Of a stretch of 64,000 nt of DNA, positions 44,432-52,220 are shown one piece after another. The notes under the pieces are model-generated. The model was not told the DNA's origin and did not search any database. It saw nothing but the letters and a program-made list of their open reading frames with translations. Source of the DNA: Streptomyces sp. NBC_00659 (lineage in GTDB: Bacteria > Actinomycetota > Actinomycetes > Streptomycetales > Streptomycetaceae). A program made the translations under genes and the position numbers. Where the stretch lies: positions 5,890,001 through 5,954,000 of the forward strand of contig NZ_CP109031.1 in NCBI RefSeq assembly GCF_036226925.1, in the 5' to 3' direction. Position 1 is the first letter of the stretch; the number at the start of each line of letters is the position of its first letter.

Positions 44432-44505
44432 GGAGCGCGGGCCCGCCGGGCCCGCGCTCCCCACAGACGGCCGCCCGCCCCGAAAGGCAGTCGGGGCGGA
44501 CGGCC
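44432..44505 (+). terminator. Two consecutive hairpins inside the operon
   Basis: GGAGCGCGGGCCC/GGGCCCGCGCTCC (44432-44460) is a 13-bp perfect stem. GGCCG-CCGCCCCGA/TCGGGGCGG-CGGCC (44469-44505) is a second stem with one mismatch. They separate the 915-residue gene from the 664-residue gene and may partly terminate or stabilise the transcript, allowing different protein amounts. Confidence 0.6.
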
Positions 44506-44562
44506 CGTACCACCCTGCCAGATCCTCCCGACGTCACGTCGCACACCCTCTGGAGACTCTCA

Positions 44563-46557
44563 ATGCGCACGATGCGCCTTTCGGCGGCCATGGTCGCCGC
44601 CGCCGTGGTGTCCGGCACGCTGGCTCTGGCGAGCCCGGCGTCCGCCGACCCCACCCCCGCCGGCACCTTCCGCAAGCTGGTCGGCGTGGGCTCGGACACC
44701 ACCCAGGACGTGCTCAACGCCCTTGCCGGTGACACGGTCAACGGCAAGGCCTACGCCGACACCGCCGTGAAGGCGGTGAGCGGTGCGGGCGTCGCCTCCT
44801 ACGACGCGATCGAGCCCGGCACCGGCTCCACCACCTCGAGCATCCAGACCCGCACGGGCGGCCCGACCTTCCAGCGCCCCAACGGCTCCGGCAAGGGCCG
44901 CCTCGCCCTCAGCATGTCGCTGACCGGCGACAAGTTCCCCGACAGCTCGGGCGTCTCCATCAAGGGCCAGGTCGACTTCGCCCGCTCCTCCAGCGGCCCG
45001 AGCACCTCCGGCACCGCCTTCACCTACATCCCGTTCGCGCGTGACGCGGTCGGCGTCGCGGTCCACGGCCCGGGCCTGAACACGCTGACCGTCGACCAGC
45101 TCCACGACATCTACTCGGGCACGCTGACCGAGGTGAACGGCCAGACCGTGCACCCGAAGATCCCGCAGAGCGGCTCCGGCACCCGCAAGTTCTTCCTCGG
45201 CGCCATCGGCCTCACCGACGCCACGCTCTCCCCGAACGTCGCTGTCGTCCAGGAGAACCAGGCCAACGGCGCCCTCGACGCGGACGGCACGCTCGTCCCG
45301 TTCTCGGTGGGCAGCTGGATCGCCCAGAACAACGGCGTCTCCCCGGACTTCAGCACCACCGCGGCCGCCGCCGGCGCCCACCTGGCCGCCGTGCAGCTGC
45401 CCGGTGACGAGGGAGCCACCACCCCGGTCGCCACCGTGAACGGCAAGCTCGCCCCGGTCGGCGCCTACTACGAGAACGCCACCTTCGGCCGCGACGTCTA
45501 CAACGTCGTCCCGACCCGGGCGATCGACCCGACCGGCATCTTCTTCGACAAGGACCTCTACGACGTCTTCGTCACCAGCGGCACCCACGAGGCGGCCCTC
45601 GCCTCCGACGCCGCCGAGGGCGTCATCGCCAAGTTCGGCTTCGTGAACGAGTCCTACAACGGCTCGGTCAACCCGGCCAAGCACGCCAAGCTGGGCGGCC
45701 TGGAGGAGTCCGGCGTCGACGCCTCGACCCCGGCCGCGCCGGCCCTGAGCGGCACCCGCGGCGACGGCAGCGTCAGGCTCAACTGGACCGCCCCGTCCGC
45801 CACCGGCCTCCCGGTCACCGACTACCGCGTGACGCTGACCGGTTCGGACGGAGCCGTCGTGGCCGTCAAGGACCTCCCGGCCGGCACCCTGACGTACACC
45901 TTCAGCGGTCTGGCCCTCGGCCACTACACGGCCGAGGTCGCCGCCGCCAACCTCAACGGCCTCGGTGCCGTCGGTACCTGGACCGGCGACATCAAGTACA
46001 CGACCGCCCTGAAGGCGACCACCGCGACGACCGCGTACGGCAAGACCCCGAAGGTCGCCGTCACGGTCACCGACACGCACGGTGTCGTCCCGACCGGCAC
46101 GGTCACCGTGAAGGAGGGCACCACCACCCTCGGCACGGGCACCCTGGACAGCACCGGCAAGGTCTCCGTCAGCCTCTCCAGCCACCTCAAGGTCGCCAAG
46201 CACAGCCTCACGGTGTCGTACGCGGGCAACAGCAAGCTGCTGACGTCCAACGGGACCGTCTCGCTGACCGTCTCGAAGGCGACCCCGGCCGTCACCACCA
46301 CGGCGCCGGCCTCGATCAGCCACCTCTCGCAGGCCAAGGTCACCGTCAAGGTCACCGCGACCGGCACCACGCCGACCGGCACGGTCCGCATCTACGAGGG
46401 CTCGCGCGTCATCGCCACCGGCACCCTGAGCGGCGGCAAGGTGACCGTCAAGCTGCCGAAGCTGTCCCGCGGCACGCACACCCTGCACGCCTGGTACGTG
46501 GGTTCCACCACCGTGAACTCGAAGAACGGCGCCAACTTCAAGATCAAGTCCACCTGA
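44563..46557 (+). CDS. Secreted PstS-like protein with FN3 and Ig-like repeats
   Basis: A 664-residue protein with a signal peptide (1-28, ASPASADP). A substrate-binding fold at about 30-385 reads KLVGVGSDTTQDVLNAL, VDFARSSSGPSTSGTAFTYIPFARDAVGVAV and IPQSGSGTRKFFLGAIG, which are PstS-type loops. Then come a fibronectin-III domain (about 390-475) and two Ig-like repeats (about 480-570 and 575-664; TTAYGKTPKVAVTVTDTHG...GNSKLLTSNGTVSLTV). The repeats should extend the binding domain through the wall. There is no membrane anchor or sorting signal. ATG 44563 is preceded by TGGAGA. Confidence 0.85.
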   Translation: MRTMRLSAAMVAAAVVSGTLALASPASADPTPAGTFRKLVGVGSDTTQDVLNALAGDTVNGKAYADTAVKAVSGAGVASYDAIEPGTGSTTSSIQTRTGGPTFQRPNGSGKGRLALSMSLTGDKFPDSSGVSIKGQVDFARSSSGPSTSGTAFTYIPFARDAVGVAVHGPGLNTLTVDQLHDIYSGTLTEVNGQTVHPKIPQSGSGTRKFFLGAIGLTDATLSPNVAVVQENQANGALDADGTLVPFSVGSWIAQNNGVSPDFSTTAAAAGAHLAAVQLPGDEGATTPVATVNGKLAPVGAYYENATFGRDVYNVVPTRAIDPTGIFFDKDLYDVFVTSGTHEAALASDAAEGVIAKFGFVNESYNGSVNPAKHAKLGGLEESGVDASTPAAPALSGTRGDGSVRLNWTAPSATGLPVTDYRVTLTGSDGAVVAVKDLPAGTLTYTFSGLALGHYTAEVAAANLNGLGAVGTWTGDIKYTTALKATTATTAYGKTPKVAVTVTDTHGVVPTGTVTVKEGTTTLGTGTLDSTGKVSVSLSSHLKVAKHSLTVSYAGNSKLLTSNGTVSLTVSKATPAVTTTAPASISHLSQAKVTVKVTATGTTPTGTVRIYEGSRVIATGTLSGGKVTVKLPKLSRGTHTLHAWYVGSTTVNSKNGANFKIKST

Positions 46558-46588
46558 TACAGGGCTTGTCGAGCACCACCGGCAGTAC

Positions 46589-46626
46589 CCCGCCGGGGGG
46601 CGCCCAGCGCGGCGCTCCCCGGCGGG
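46589..46626 (+). terminator. Hairpin between the PstS-Ig gene and the sortase-like gene
   Basis: CCGCCGGGGGGCGCC and GGCGCTCCCCGGCGG pair over about 16 bases with one G-U, about 30 bases after the stop codon. It is likely a terminator or attenuator inside the locus. Confidence 0.6.
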
Positions 46627-46677
46627 ACCCCTTCCCGCCCCACCCGTCCATGAGTTGAGTGAAGGAGACGTGCAGCC

Positions 46678-47586
46678 GTGACGGTCGCCGTACAGACCAC
46701 GCTCGCAACACCCGCGCCGCGGCCGGTCGTCCGGAGCGTCACCGCCGTCCGGCATCTCGCCCGCGGCGGCCTGCTCACCCTCGCGGCTCTGCTGCTCGGC
46801 CTCACCGCGCAGCTCCTGTTCGTCAGCGGTCTCCAGGAACGAGCGGCGCAGCACACCGCGTACGACTCCCTGCGCGCCCAACTGGCCCTGGGCACCGCCC
46901 CGGTGGCCCAGACCGACCAGCAGGGCGACCTGCTCGCCCCCGGCACCCCGGTCGCGATCGTCGACATCCCCGCCCTGCACGTGCGTCAGGTGGTCCTGGA
47001 GGGAACCGACTCCGGCGTCATGACCGACGGCCCCGGCCACCGCAGGGACACCCCGATGCCGGGGCAGGCCGGCACCAGCGTGCTGATGGGCCGCGCCGCC
47101 GCGTACGGCGGTCCCTTCGAGCACCTCGACGAACTCGCCGCCGGCGACACGTTCAGCGTGACCACCGGCCAGGGCAAGGCGAAGTACCAGGTCTTCGGTG
47201 TCCGGCGCGCCGGTGACCCGGCGCCCGCCCCGCTCGACGCGGGCAAGGGCCGCATGGTCCTCCTCACGGCCACCGGGCCGGACTTCATGCCCGGCGGAGT
47301 GCTGCGCGTCGACGCCGAGCTGGTCTCCGCACCCGCGCAGACCCCCGCCGCGGTCATCCGCTCCGGCACGCTTCCCGAGTCCGAACAGCCGCTGGCCAGG
47401 CCCGGCGGAGTGCCGTGGCCGCTGGTGATGTGGCTCCAGGCGCTGATCGCCGTGGCGGTCGCCGCGGTGTGGGCCTGGCACCGCTGGGGCCGCCACCAGA
47501 CCTGGATCGTGTTCGCACCGGTCGTCGCCGTTCTCGGCCTCCAGGTCGCGACCCGCGCCACCGAACTGCTGCCGAACCTGATGTGA
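46678..47586 (+). CDS. Membrane sortase-fold protein lacking the catalytic triad
   Basis: A 302-residue protein with an N-terminal membrane helix (about 30-50), a sortase-like domain (about 85-220) and two C-terminal helices (about 246-268, 276-297), the topology of class E/F-type actinobacterial sortases. [50 protein letters not shown] and [22 protein letters not shown] align with the sortase fold. The catalytic His (normally AGHR) is Arg139, the Cys (normally TCT) is Ala198, and no Arg stands at the usual position (Arg210 is three residues beyond it). It should bind but not cleave. It lies between the secreted PstS-Ig gene and pstB. GTG start, with GAAGGAGA upstream. Confidence 0.82.
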   Translation: MTVAVQTTLATPAPRPVVRSVTAVRHLARGGLLTLAALLLGLTAQLLFVSGLQERAAQHTAYDSLRAQLALGTAPVAQTDQQGDLLAPGTPVAIVDIPALHVRQVVLEGTDSGVMTDGPGHRRDTPMPGQAGTSVLMGRAAAYGGPFEHLDELAAGDTFSVTTGQGKAKYQVFGVRRAGDPAPAPLDAGKGRMVLLTATGPDFMPGGVLRVDAELVSAPAQTPAAVIRSGTLPESEQPLARPGGVPWPLVMWLQALIAVAVAAVWAWHRWGRHQTWIVFAPVVAVLGLQVATRATELLPNLM

Positions 47587-47654
47587 CCCCGCCGACCGGC
47601 CCCACCCCCGTGACCCAGCCGAGCCCGACCCGATCCCGCCATGAGGTGCCCGAC

Positions 47655-48629
47655 GTGACCGATGCGACCGCCGCGCGTGACAGCGCCGCGACCGAGACCG
47701 CCCCGACCGGCAGTGTGCCGGCCGCCATCGCCGGGACCGGCCGTGCGCCGGCCGGCGCGACCGCCGTGATCGCCCCGGGGACCGCCGTGGCCGACACCGT
47801 CGCGCTGCCGCCCGTCCCGTCGGACAGGACGTTCCCGGCCCGGCCCGTGGCCGCCCCCGCCGAACTCGACGCGCGCGAGGTGTCGGCCTGGTTCGGCAGC
47901 CACCTGGTGCTGGAGCGCGTGTCCCTCACGATGCCCGCCGGGCAGGTCACCGCCCTGATCGGCCCCTCCGGCTGCGGCAAGTCGACCTTCCTGCGCACCC
48001 TCAACCGGATGCACGAACTGATCCCCTCCGCCGCGATGGCCGGCGAGGTGCTCTTCGAGGGCGAGGACATCTACGCCCCCGAGCGCCGGCTGACCGAGGC
48101 CCGGCGCCGGATCGGCATGGTCTTCCAGAAGCCGAACCCGTTCCCGGCCATGTCGATCTACGACAACGTGGTCGCGGGCCTGCGTCTGACCGGCACCCGC
48201 GCGGGCCGCCGGGAGAAGGACGAGCTGGTCGAGGAGAGCCTGGCCCGGGCCGGCCTGTGGAAGGAGGTCCGGGACCGGCTGCGGCAGCCCGGCGGCGCGC
48301 TCTCCGGCGGCCAGCAGCAGCGCCTGTGCATCGCCCGCGCTCTCGCCGTACGGCCCCGGGTCCTGCTGATGGACGAGCCGTGCTCGGCGCTCGACCCGAC
48401 GTCCACCCGGCGCGTCGAGGAGACCATCCACGAACTCGCCGGCGAGGTGACCGTCGTGATCGTCACCCACAACATGCAGCAGGCGGCCCGCGTCTCGCAG
48501 CAGTGCGCCTTCTTCCTCGCCGAACAGGGCACCCCGGGCGGCATCGTCGAGCACGGTCCCACCACCGACATCTTCGGCACCCCGAAGGACCAGCGCACCG
48601 CGGACTACGTGGCAGGCCGCTTCGGCTGA
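47655..48629 (+). CDS. pstB: Phosphate-type ABC transporter ATPase PstB with long N-terminal extension
   Basis: A protein of 324 residues. The first 70 are Ala/Thr/Pro/Val-rich and disordered, absent from normal PstB. The ATPase core has Walker [10 protein letters not shown] (about 103-111), the PstB stretch [26 protein letters not shown], the Q-loop [17 protein letters not shown], signature [15 protein letters not shown], Walker [13 protein letters not shown] and H-loop [18 protein letters not shown]. It would energise PstC/PstA at the membrane. GTG 47655 has GAGG eight bases upstream; GTG 47646 is possible. No phoU follows. Confidence 0.9.
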   Translation: MTDATAARDSAATETAPTGSVPAAIAGTGRAPAGATAVIAPGTAVADTVALPPVPSDRTFPARPVAAPAELDAREVSAWFGSHLVLERVSLTMPAGQVTALIGPSGCGKSTFLRTLNRMHELIPSAAMAGEVLFEGEDIYAPERRLTEARRRIGMVFQKPNPFPAMSIYDNVVAGLRLTGTRAGRREKDELVEESLARAGLWKEVRDRLRQPGGALSGGQQQRLCIARALAVRPRVLLMDEPCSALDPTSTRRVEETIHELAGEVTVVIVTHNMQQAARVSQQCAFFLAEQGTPGGIVEHGPTTDIFGTPKDQRTADYVAGRFG

Positions 48630-49236
48630 GCCGCCCGCCCGTCCGCATCGGGCCCGTCCGCACCGACCCCGCCCGTACCGGGGCCGCCCACCCCGACCGA
48701 GCCCGCGCGGGTCCGCCTGCGCCGGTGCGCCCGCGCCGCCCCACGCGCGCGCCGGAGCGGGCCCGCCACCCGGGCGGGCCGGCACGGGTCCGGCACCCGG
48801 GCGGGCCGGCGCGGCTCCCGCACCCGCCCGTGCCGGGAGCGCGAACGGTCCCGCTCGGCCCGGGTCGGTGGCGTCCGCCCGGCACCGGCGCCGACACGGC
48901 GGTCCCTTCTTGACGGAACGTGACTCGAAAATGGCTGGAGACGGGTGTCCTCGCCGGGATCCGGGCGCCTCGGTGTGAGACCGTGGAGACCATGAAGGAG
49001 ACCGAGCCCGGGAACCCCGGGCCTTCTCCGGTGCACATCGGCGGACGCCGCCCGCCGAGTCGGATCACGGCCGGTCACCCGCACCCGTTCAAGATCCAAA
49101 CGCCCGAAGAGCCGGGCGAGTTTACCCATCCTCGTAGCCGACCATGCGCCACGCGGCCAGATTTTCTTCCCCTAACGGGCTGAACTTTTGTTGATCGTGG
49201 GTTAGTTGGCCGCCCGATCGTCCTACCCTTCAAAGG
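48630..49236. other. 607-base intergenic region
   Basis: The first half is a run of CCGGCACGGG/CCCGGGCGGG-type repeats including two 17-bp copies of CACCCGGGCGGGCCGGC (48767-48783 and 48794-48810). The second half (49120-49230) is more AT-rich, with TTCTTCCCC and TTTTGTTGATCG, and probably contains the promoter of the amidohydrolase. An 87-codon frame at 48920-49183 is not convincing. Confidence 0.5.
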
Positions 49237-50496
49237 GTGAACCAACTGATGTCCCGAGAGTCCGAGGCCGATCTCCCCGGGGAGCCGCTGCTCCCGGGCG
49301 CGCTGCCCGAGGCACTGCGCGCCGAACTCGTCGCGTTCCGTCGCGACTTGCACATGCACCCGGAGCTCGGCAACCAGGAGTTCCGCACCACCGCGGCGAT
49401 CAAGGCGCGCCTGGAGCAGGCGGGCCTGAAGCCGCGGGTTCTCTCCATCGGCACGGGACTCATCTGTGACATCGGGGACGCGGACGACGTACGCCCCATG
49501 CTGGCGCTGCGCGCCGACATCGACGCGCTGCCCATCCCGGACACGAAGAGTGACTGCGCGTACCGCTCGACCGTGCCCGACCGCGCCCACGCCTGCGGCC
49601 ACGACATCCACACGACGGTCGTGCTCGGCGCCGGTCTCGTCCTCGCCGACCTGCACGCCCAGGGCCTGCTGCCCCGGCGTGTCCGGCTGATCTTCCAGCC
49701 CGCGGAGGAGGTACTGCCCGGCGGCGCCCCGGACGCGATCGAGTCGGGCGTGCTCGAAGGCGTCGGGCGGATCGTCGGCGTGCACTGCGACCCGAAGGTC
49801 GACGCGGGGCGCATCGGACTGCGCCACGGCGCCATCACCTCAGCGTGCGACCGGCTCGAAGTCGCACTCGACGGCGCGGGCGGCCACACCGCGCGCCCCC
49901 ACCTCACCACCGACCTCGTCACCGCCGCCGCGCGGGTCGTGACCGACGTGCCGGCGCTCGTCGCCCGGCGCGTGGACGCCCGCAGCGGGCTCGCGGTGAC
50001 CTGGGGACGCATCGAGTCGGGGCACGCCTGCAACGTGATCCCCCAGCACGCCGAACTGTCCGGCACGATCCGCTGCCTGGACCTCGACGCCTGGCGGGCC
50101 GCCCCCGACCTCGTCCACGCGGCCATCGACGAGATCGCGAACCTCTACCGCGCCAAGTCCGAGATCAACTACATCCGGGGCGTCCCGCCGGTCGTCAACG
50201 ACCCGGCCGTCACCGAACTGCTCCGCGAGGCCATGGCCGCCCGGCGCGGCGCGCACTCCATCGAGGACACCGAGCAGAGCCTCGGCGGCGAGGACTTCTC
50301 CTGGTACCTGGAGCACGTGCCCGGCGCGATGGCCCGGCTCGGCGTGCGACGTCCCGGCGACCGGACCACCCGCGATCTGCACCGGGGCGACTTCGACGCC
50401 GACGAGCACGCGATCACGGTCGGCGTCGAGATGTTCACCGCCGCCGCCCTCCTGGATCAGCCCCTCCCTCAGGGCGCTGGACCAGCCCTCCCTTAG
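49237..50496 (+). CDS. M20-family amidohydrolase / N-acyl-amino-acid deacylase
   Basis: A 419-residue zinc peptidase-like enzyme of the M20D type. FRRDLHMHPELGNQEFRTT opens the fold, ADIDALP and HACGHDIHTTVVLGAGLVLAD give metal-binding His/Asp, FQPAEEVLPGGAPDAIESG the catalytic Glu-Glu, and LGGEDFSWYLEHVPGAMARLG the last metal site. A central dimer lid (GGHTARPHLTTDLVTAA) is present. It cleaves acyl or peptide bonds of an N-acylated amino acid in the cytosol. Start GTG 49237 or ATG 49249. It is monocistronic; the BMP gene follows after 333 bases with its own promoter. Confidence 0.87.
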   Translation: MNQLMSRESEADLPGEPLLPGALPEALRAELVAFRRDLHMHPELGNQEFRTTAAIKARLEQAGLKPRVLSIGTGLICDIGDADDVRPMLALRADIDALPIPDTKSDCAYRSTVPDRAHACGHDIHTTVVLGAGLVLADLHAQGLLPRRVRLIFQPAEEVLPGGAPDAIESGVLEGVGRIVGVHCDPKVDAGRIGLRHGAITSACDRLEVALDGAGGHTARPHLTTDLVTAAARVVTDVPALVARRVDARSGLAVTWGRIESGHACNVIPQHAELSGTIRCLDLDAWRAAPDLVHAAIDEIANLYRAKSEINYIRGVPPVVNDPAVTELLREAMAARRGAHSIEDTEQSLGGEDFSWYLEHVPGAMARLGVRRPGDRTTRDLHRGDFDADEHAITVGVEMFTAAALLDQPLPQGAGPALP

Positions 50497-50829
50497 GGCG
50501 TAAGGGCGGCGGGACACGGCTGGGTGACTCCAGTCGCGTCCCCCGCCCCCCGGCAGTAGCGTGGGCCGCAGTTCTTCGACAACTCCGTGATGCGGGGACC
50601 ATCCGCTCCGTCACAGGGGGTCCGTCCTGCGGAATCGCCCTGCGGTAGACGTGGTGGGCACTGCGTCCCCGAACACGGCTTTCGGCCGCGTGGTTCACAA
50701 GGACGTAACAGGCCACCGGCACGAATGGATAACGGCCAGGCGGAACCCCGTTCCCTGGACGGTCTACGCGCGTTAATGTGCGCCGAACTCAGCACCCACT
50801 GCGGGGCTTTGGAGAATGGGGAACTTCAG
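50497..50829 (+). other. Upstream region of the first BMP lipoprotein gene
   Basis: No gene is supported here. It contains GGATAAC and the shared GGTCTACGCGCGTTAAT motif (50761-50777) about 50 bases before the ATG. Confidence 0.5.
50761..50777 (+). promoter_or_regulatory. Shared upstream motif, copy 1 (GGTCTACGCGCGTTAAT)
   Basis: This 17-mer is identical to 52144-52160 upstream of the second BMP gene, and its core GTCTACGCGCGT recurs inverted upstream of the ABC ATPase gene. It lies 53 bases before ATG 50830. It could be a promoter element with an operator on it. Confidence 0.6.
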
Positions 50830-51888
50830 ATGCGTCGGATAGCCAACCTGACCCGAATCGCGGTGGGGGTCGCGTCGCTCGCACTCGCCGCCACCGCCTG
50901 CGGCGGGACCAGCAGCGACAGCAACAGCAGCAGCAACAGCAGCGAGAGCGGCGGGGACAAGGGCCTCGCCATCGCGTACGACGTCGGCGGCAAGGGTGAC
51001 CAGTCCTTCAACGACGCCGCGTTCTCCGGCCTGGAGAAGGCGAAGAAGGAGTTCGGCTACCAGACGGCCGACGTCGAGCCCACCGACAACGAGACGGACG
51101 CCGACAAGCAGCAGCGTCTGGAGTCGCTCGCCAAGCAGGGCTACAACCCGGTCATCGGCATCGGCTTCGCCTACGGCCCCGCGCTGGAGAAGGCGGCCGT
51201 GAAGTTCCCGAAGACCACCTTCGGCATCGTGGACTCGGTCGTCGAGGGCAAGAACGTGGCCTCCCTGGTCTTCGCCGAGCAGGAGTCCTCGTACCTCGCC
51301 GGTGTCGCCGCCGCCAAGGCCACCAAGAGCAACACCGTCGGCTTCATCGGCGGTGTGGACGTTCCGCTGATCCACAAGTTCGAGGCCGGCTACACGCAGG
51401 GCGTCAAGGACACCAAGCCCGGCGTGAAGGTCCTCTCGCAGTACCTGACGCAGACCGCCGCCGAGGGTGGCTTCTCCAGCCCCGACAAGGGCAAGGCCGC
51501 CGCCGAGGGCCAGATCGAGAAGGGCGCGGACGTCCTGTACGCCGCGGCCGGCCTCTCCGGTCAGGGTGTCATCGAGGCCGCCTCCAAGGCGGGCGTGTGG
51601 GCGATCGGCGTCGACTCCGACCAGTACAAGCAGGAGGCGCTGGCGGCGTACAAGGACAAGATCCTGACCTCCGCGCTCAAGGACGTCGGCGGCGCGGTCT
51701 ACACGCTGTCCAAGTCGGTTCACGACGGCACGCCGCTGAACGGCACGCAGACCTTCGACCTCAAGGTCAACGGTGTCGGCCTCGCCGACAGCAACCCGAA
51801 GATGGCGGAGATCGCCGGCCTCACCGCCGCCGTGGACAAGGCCAAGGCGGCCATCATCGACGGCAGCATCAAGGTCAAGACCTCGTAG
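50830..51888 (+). CDS. BMP-family nucleoside-binding lipoprotein (copy 1)
   Basis: A 352-residue lipoprotein. Signal peptide with lipobox (LAATAC, Cys24), a Ser/Asn linker, then a BMP/PnrA domain: GLAIAYDVGGKGDQSFNDAAFSGLEKAKKEFGY, GYNPVIGIGFAYGPALEKAA, VFAEQESSYLAGVAAAKATK and GADVLYAAAGLSGQGVIEAASKAGVWAIGVDSDQ are typical purine/pyrimidine nucleoside-binding segments. It captures nucleosides outside the cell for the ABC system at 53517. It is about three-quarters identical by eye to the next gene. A strong terminator follows, so it is transcribed alone. Confidence 0.92.
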   Translation: MRRIANLTRIAVGVASLALAATACGGTSSDSNSSSNSSESGGDKGLAIAYDVGGKGDQSFNDAAFSGLEKAKKEFGYQTADVEPTDNETDADKQQRLESLAKQGYNPVIGIGFAYGPALEKAAVKFPKTTFGIVDSVVEGKNVASLVFAEQESSYLAGVAAAKATKSNTVGFIGGVDVPLIHKFEAGYTQGVKDTKPGVKVLSQYLTQTAAEGGFSSPDKGKAAAEGQIEKGADVLYAAAGLSGQGVIEAASKAGVWAIGVDSDQYKQEALAAYKDKILTSALKDVGGAVYTLSKSVHDGTPLNGTQTFDLKVNGVGLADSNPKMAEIAGLTAAVDKAKAAIIDGSIKVKTS

Positions 51889-51970
51889 TCGTGTGAGCGG
51901 CTGACCGCGGCGGGCCCTGCCCGCCTCCGGACCGCCTCTCCCCGCTCAAGCGGGCCGACACGATCGAAGT

Positions 51971-52015
51971 ACAGCGGAACGGGCGGGCACCCCAGGTGCC
52001 CGCCCGTTCCGCTGT
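51971..52015 (+). terminator. Terminator after BMP gene 1, 21-bp perfect stem
   Basis: ACAGCGGAACGGGCGGGCACC pairs over its whole length with the complementary arm 51995-52015, with a CCA loop. It separates the two BMP genes into independent units. Confidence 0.88.
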
Positions 52016-52143
52016 CCGTTCCCAGGCCGCTCGCGAGGTCACCATCCGCCACTTTTCCTCCGTGATCGGCGTGTCCCGGGCCCGTGGGCACGTGGCGTCG
52101 AGCACAGCCGGATAACAAGGTGGACAGAAGGGGTTTTCTAGTT

Positions 52144-52160
52144 GGTCTACGCGCGTTAAT
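52144..52160 (+). promoter_or_regulatory. Shared upstream motif, copy 2 (GGTCTACGCGCGTTAAT)
   Basis: Identical to the copy at 50761. It lies 61 bases before ATG 52221, and GGATAAC also occurs upstream in both regions. This suggests that promoter and operator were duplicated with the gene. Confidence 0.6.
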
Positions 52161-52220
52161 CTGCGGCGAAGCCAGCGCCGAAGCTGAACCGTCAGGCGCT
52201 GAACGACAGGAGCACATGTA

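Noticed and set aside
41168..44464. Very long open frame (about 1,100 codons) on the minus strand opposite the pst surface-protein genes
   Set aside because: It is antisense to two clear secreted proteins, has Gly/Arg/Val-rich content without domains, and arises from the GC-rich third-position pattern. Similar long antisense frames elsewhere (e.g. 44560-47496, 22510-24312, 4905-6116) were rejected for the same reason.
41680..46557. LPXTG-type sorting signals in the secreted proteins near the sortase-like gene
   Set aside because: None found: the C-termini lack an LPXTG/LAXTG motif followed by a hydrophobic helix and a basic tail. The first PstS-like protein has only a helix and basic tail, so it is treated as membrane-anchored.
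48920..49183. Small gene of 87 codons
   Set aside because: No ribosome site, Pro/Arg-rich composition without domain, and it crosses the region where the amidohydrolase promoter should lie.
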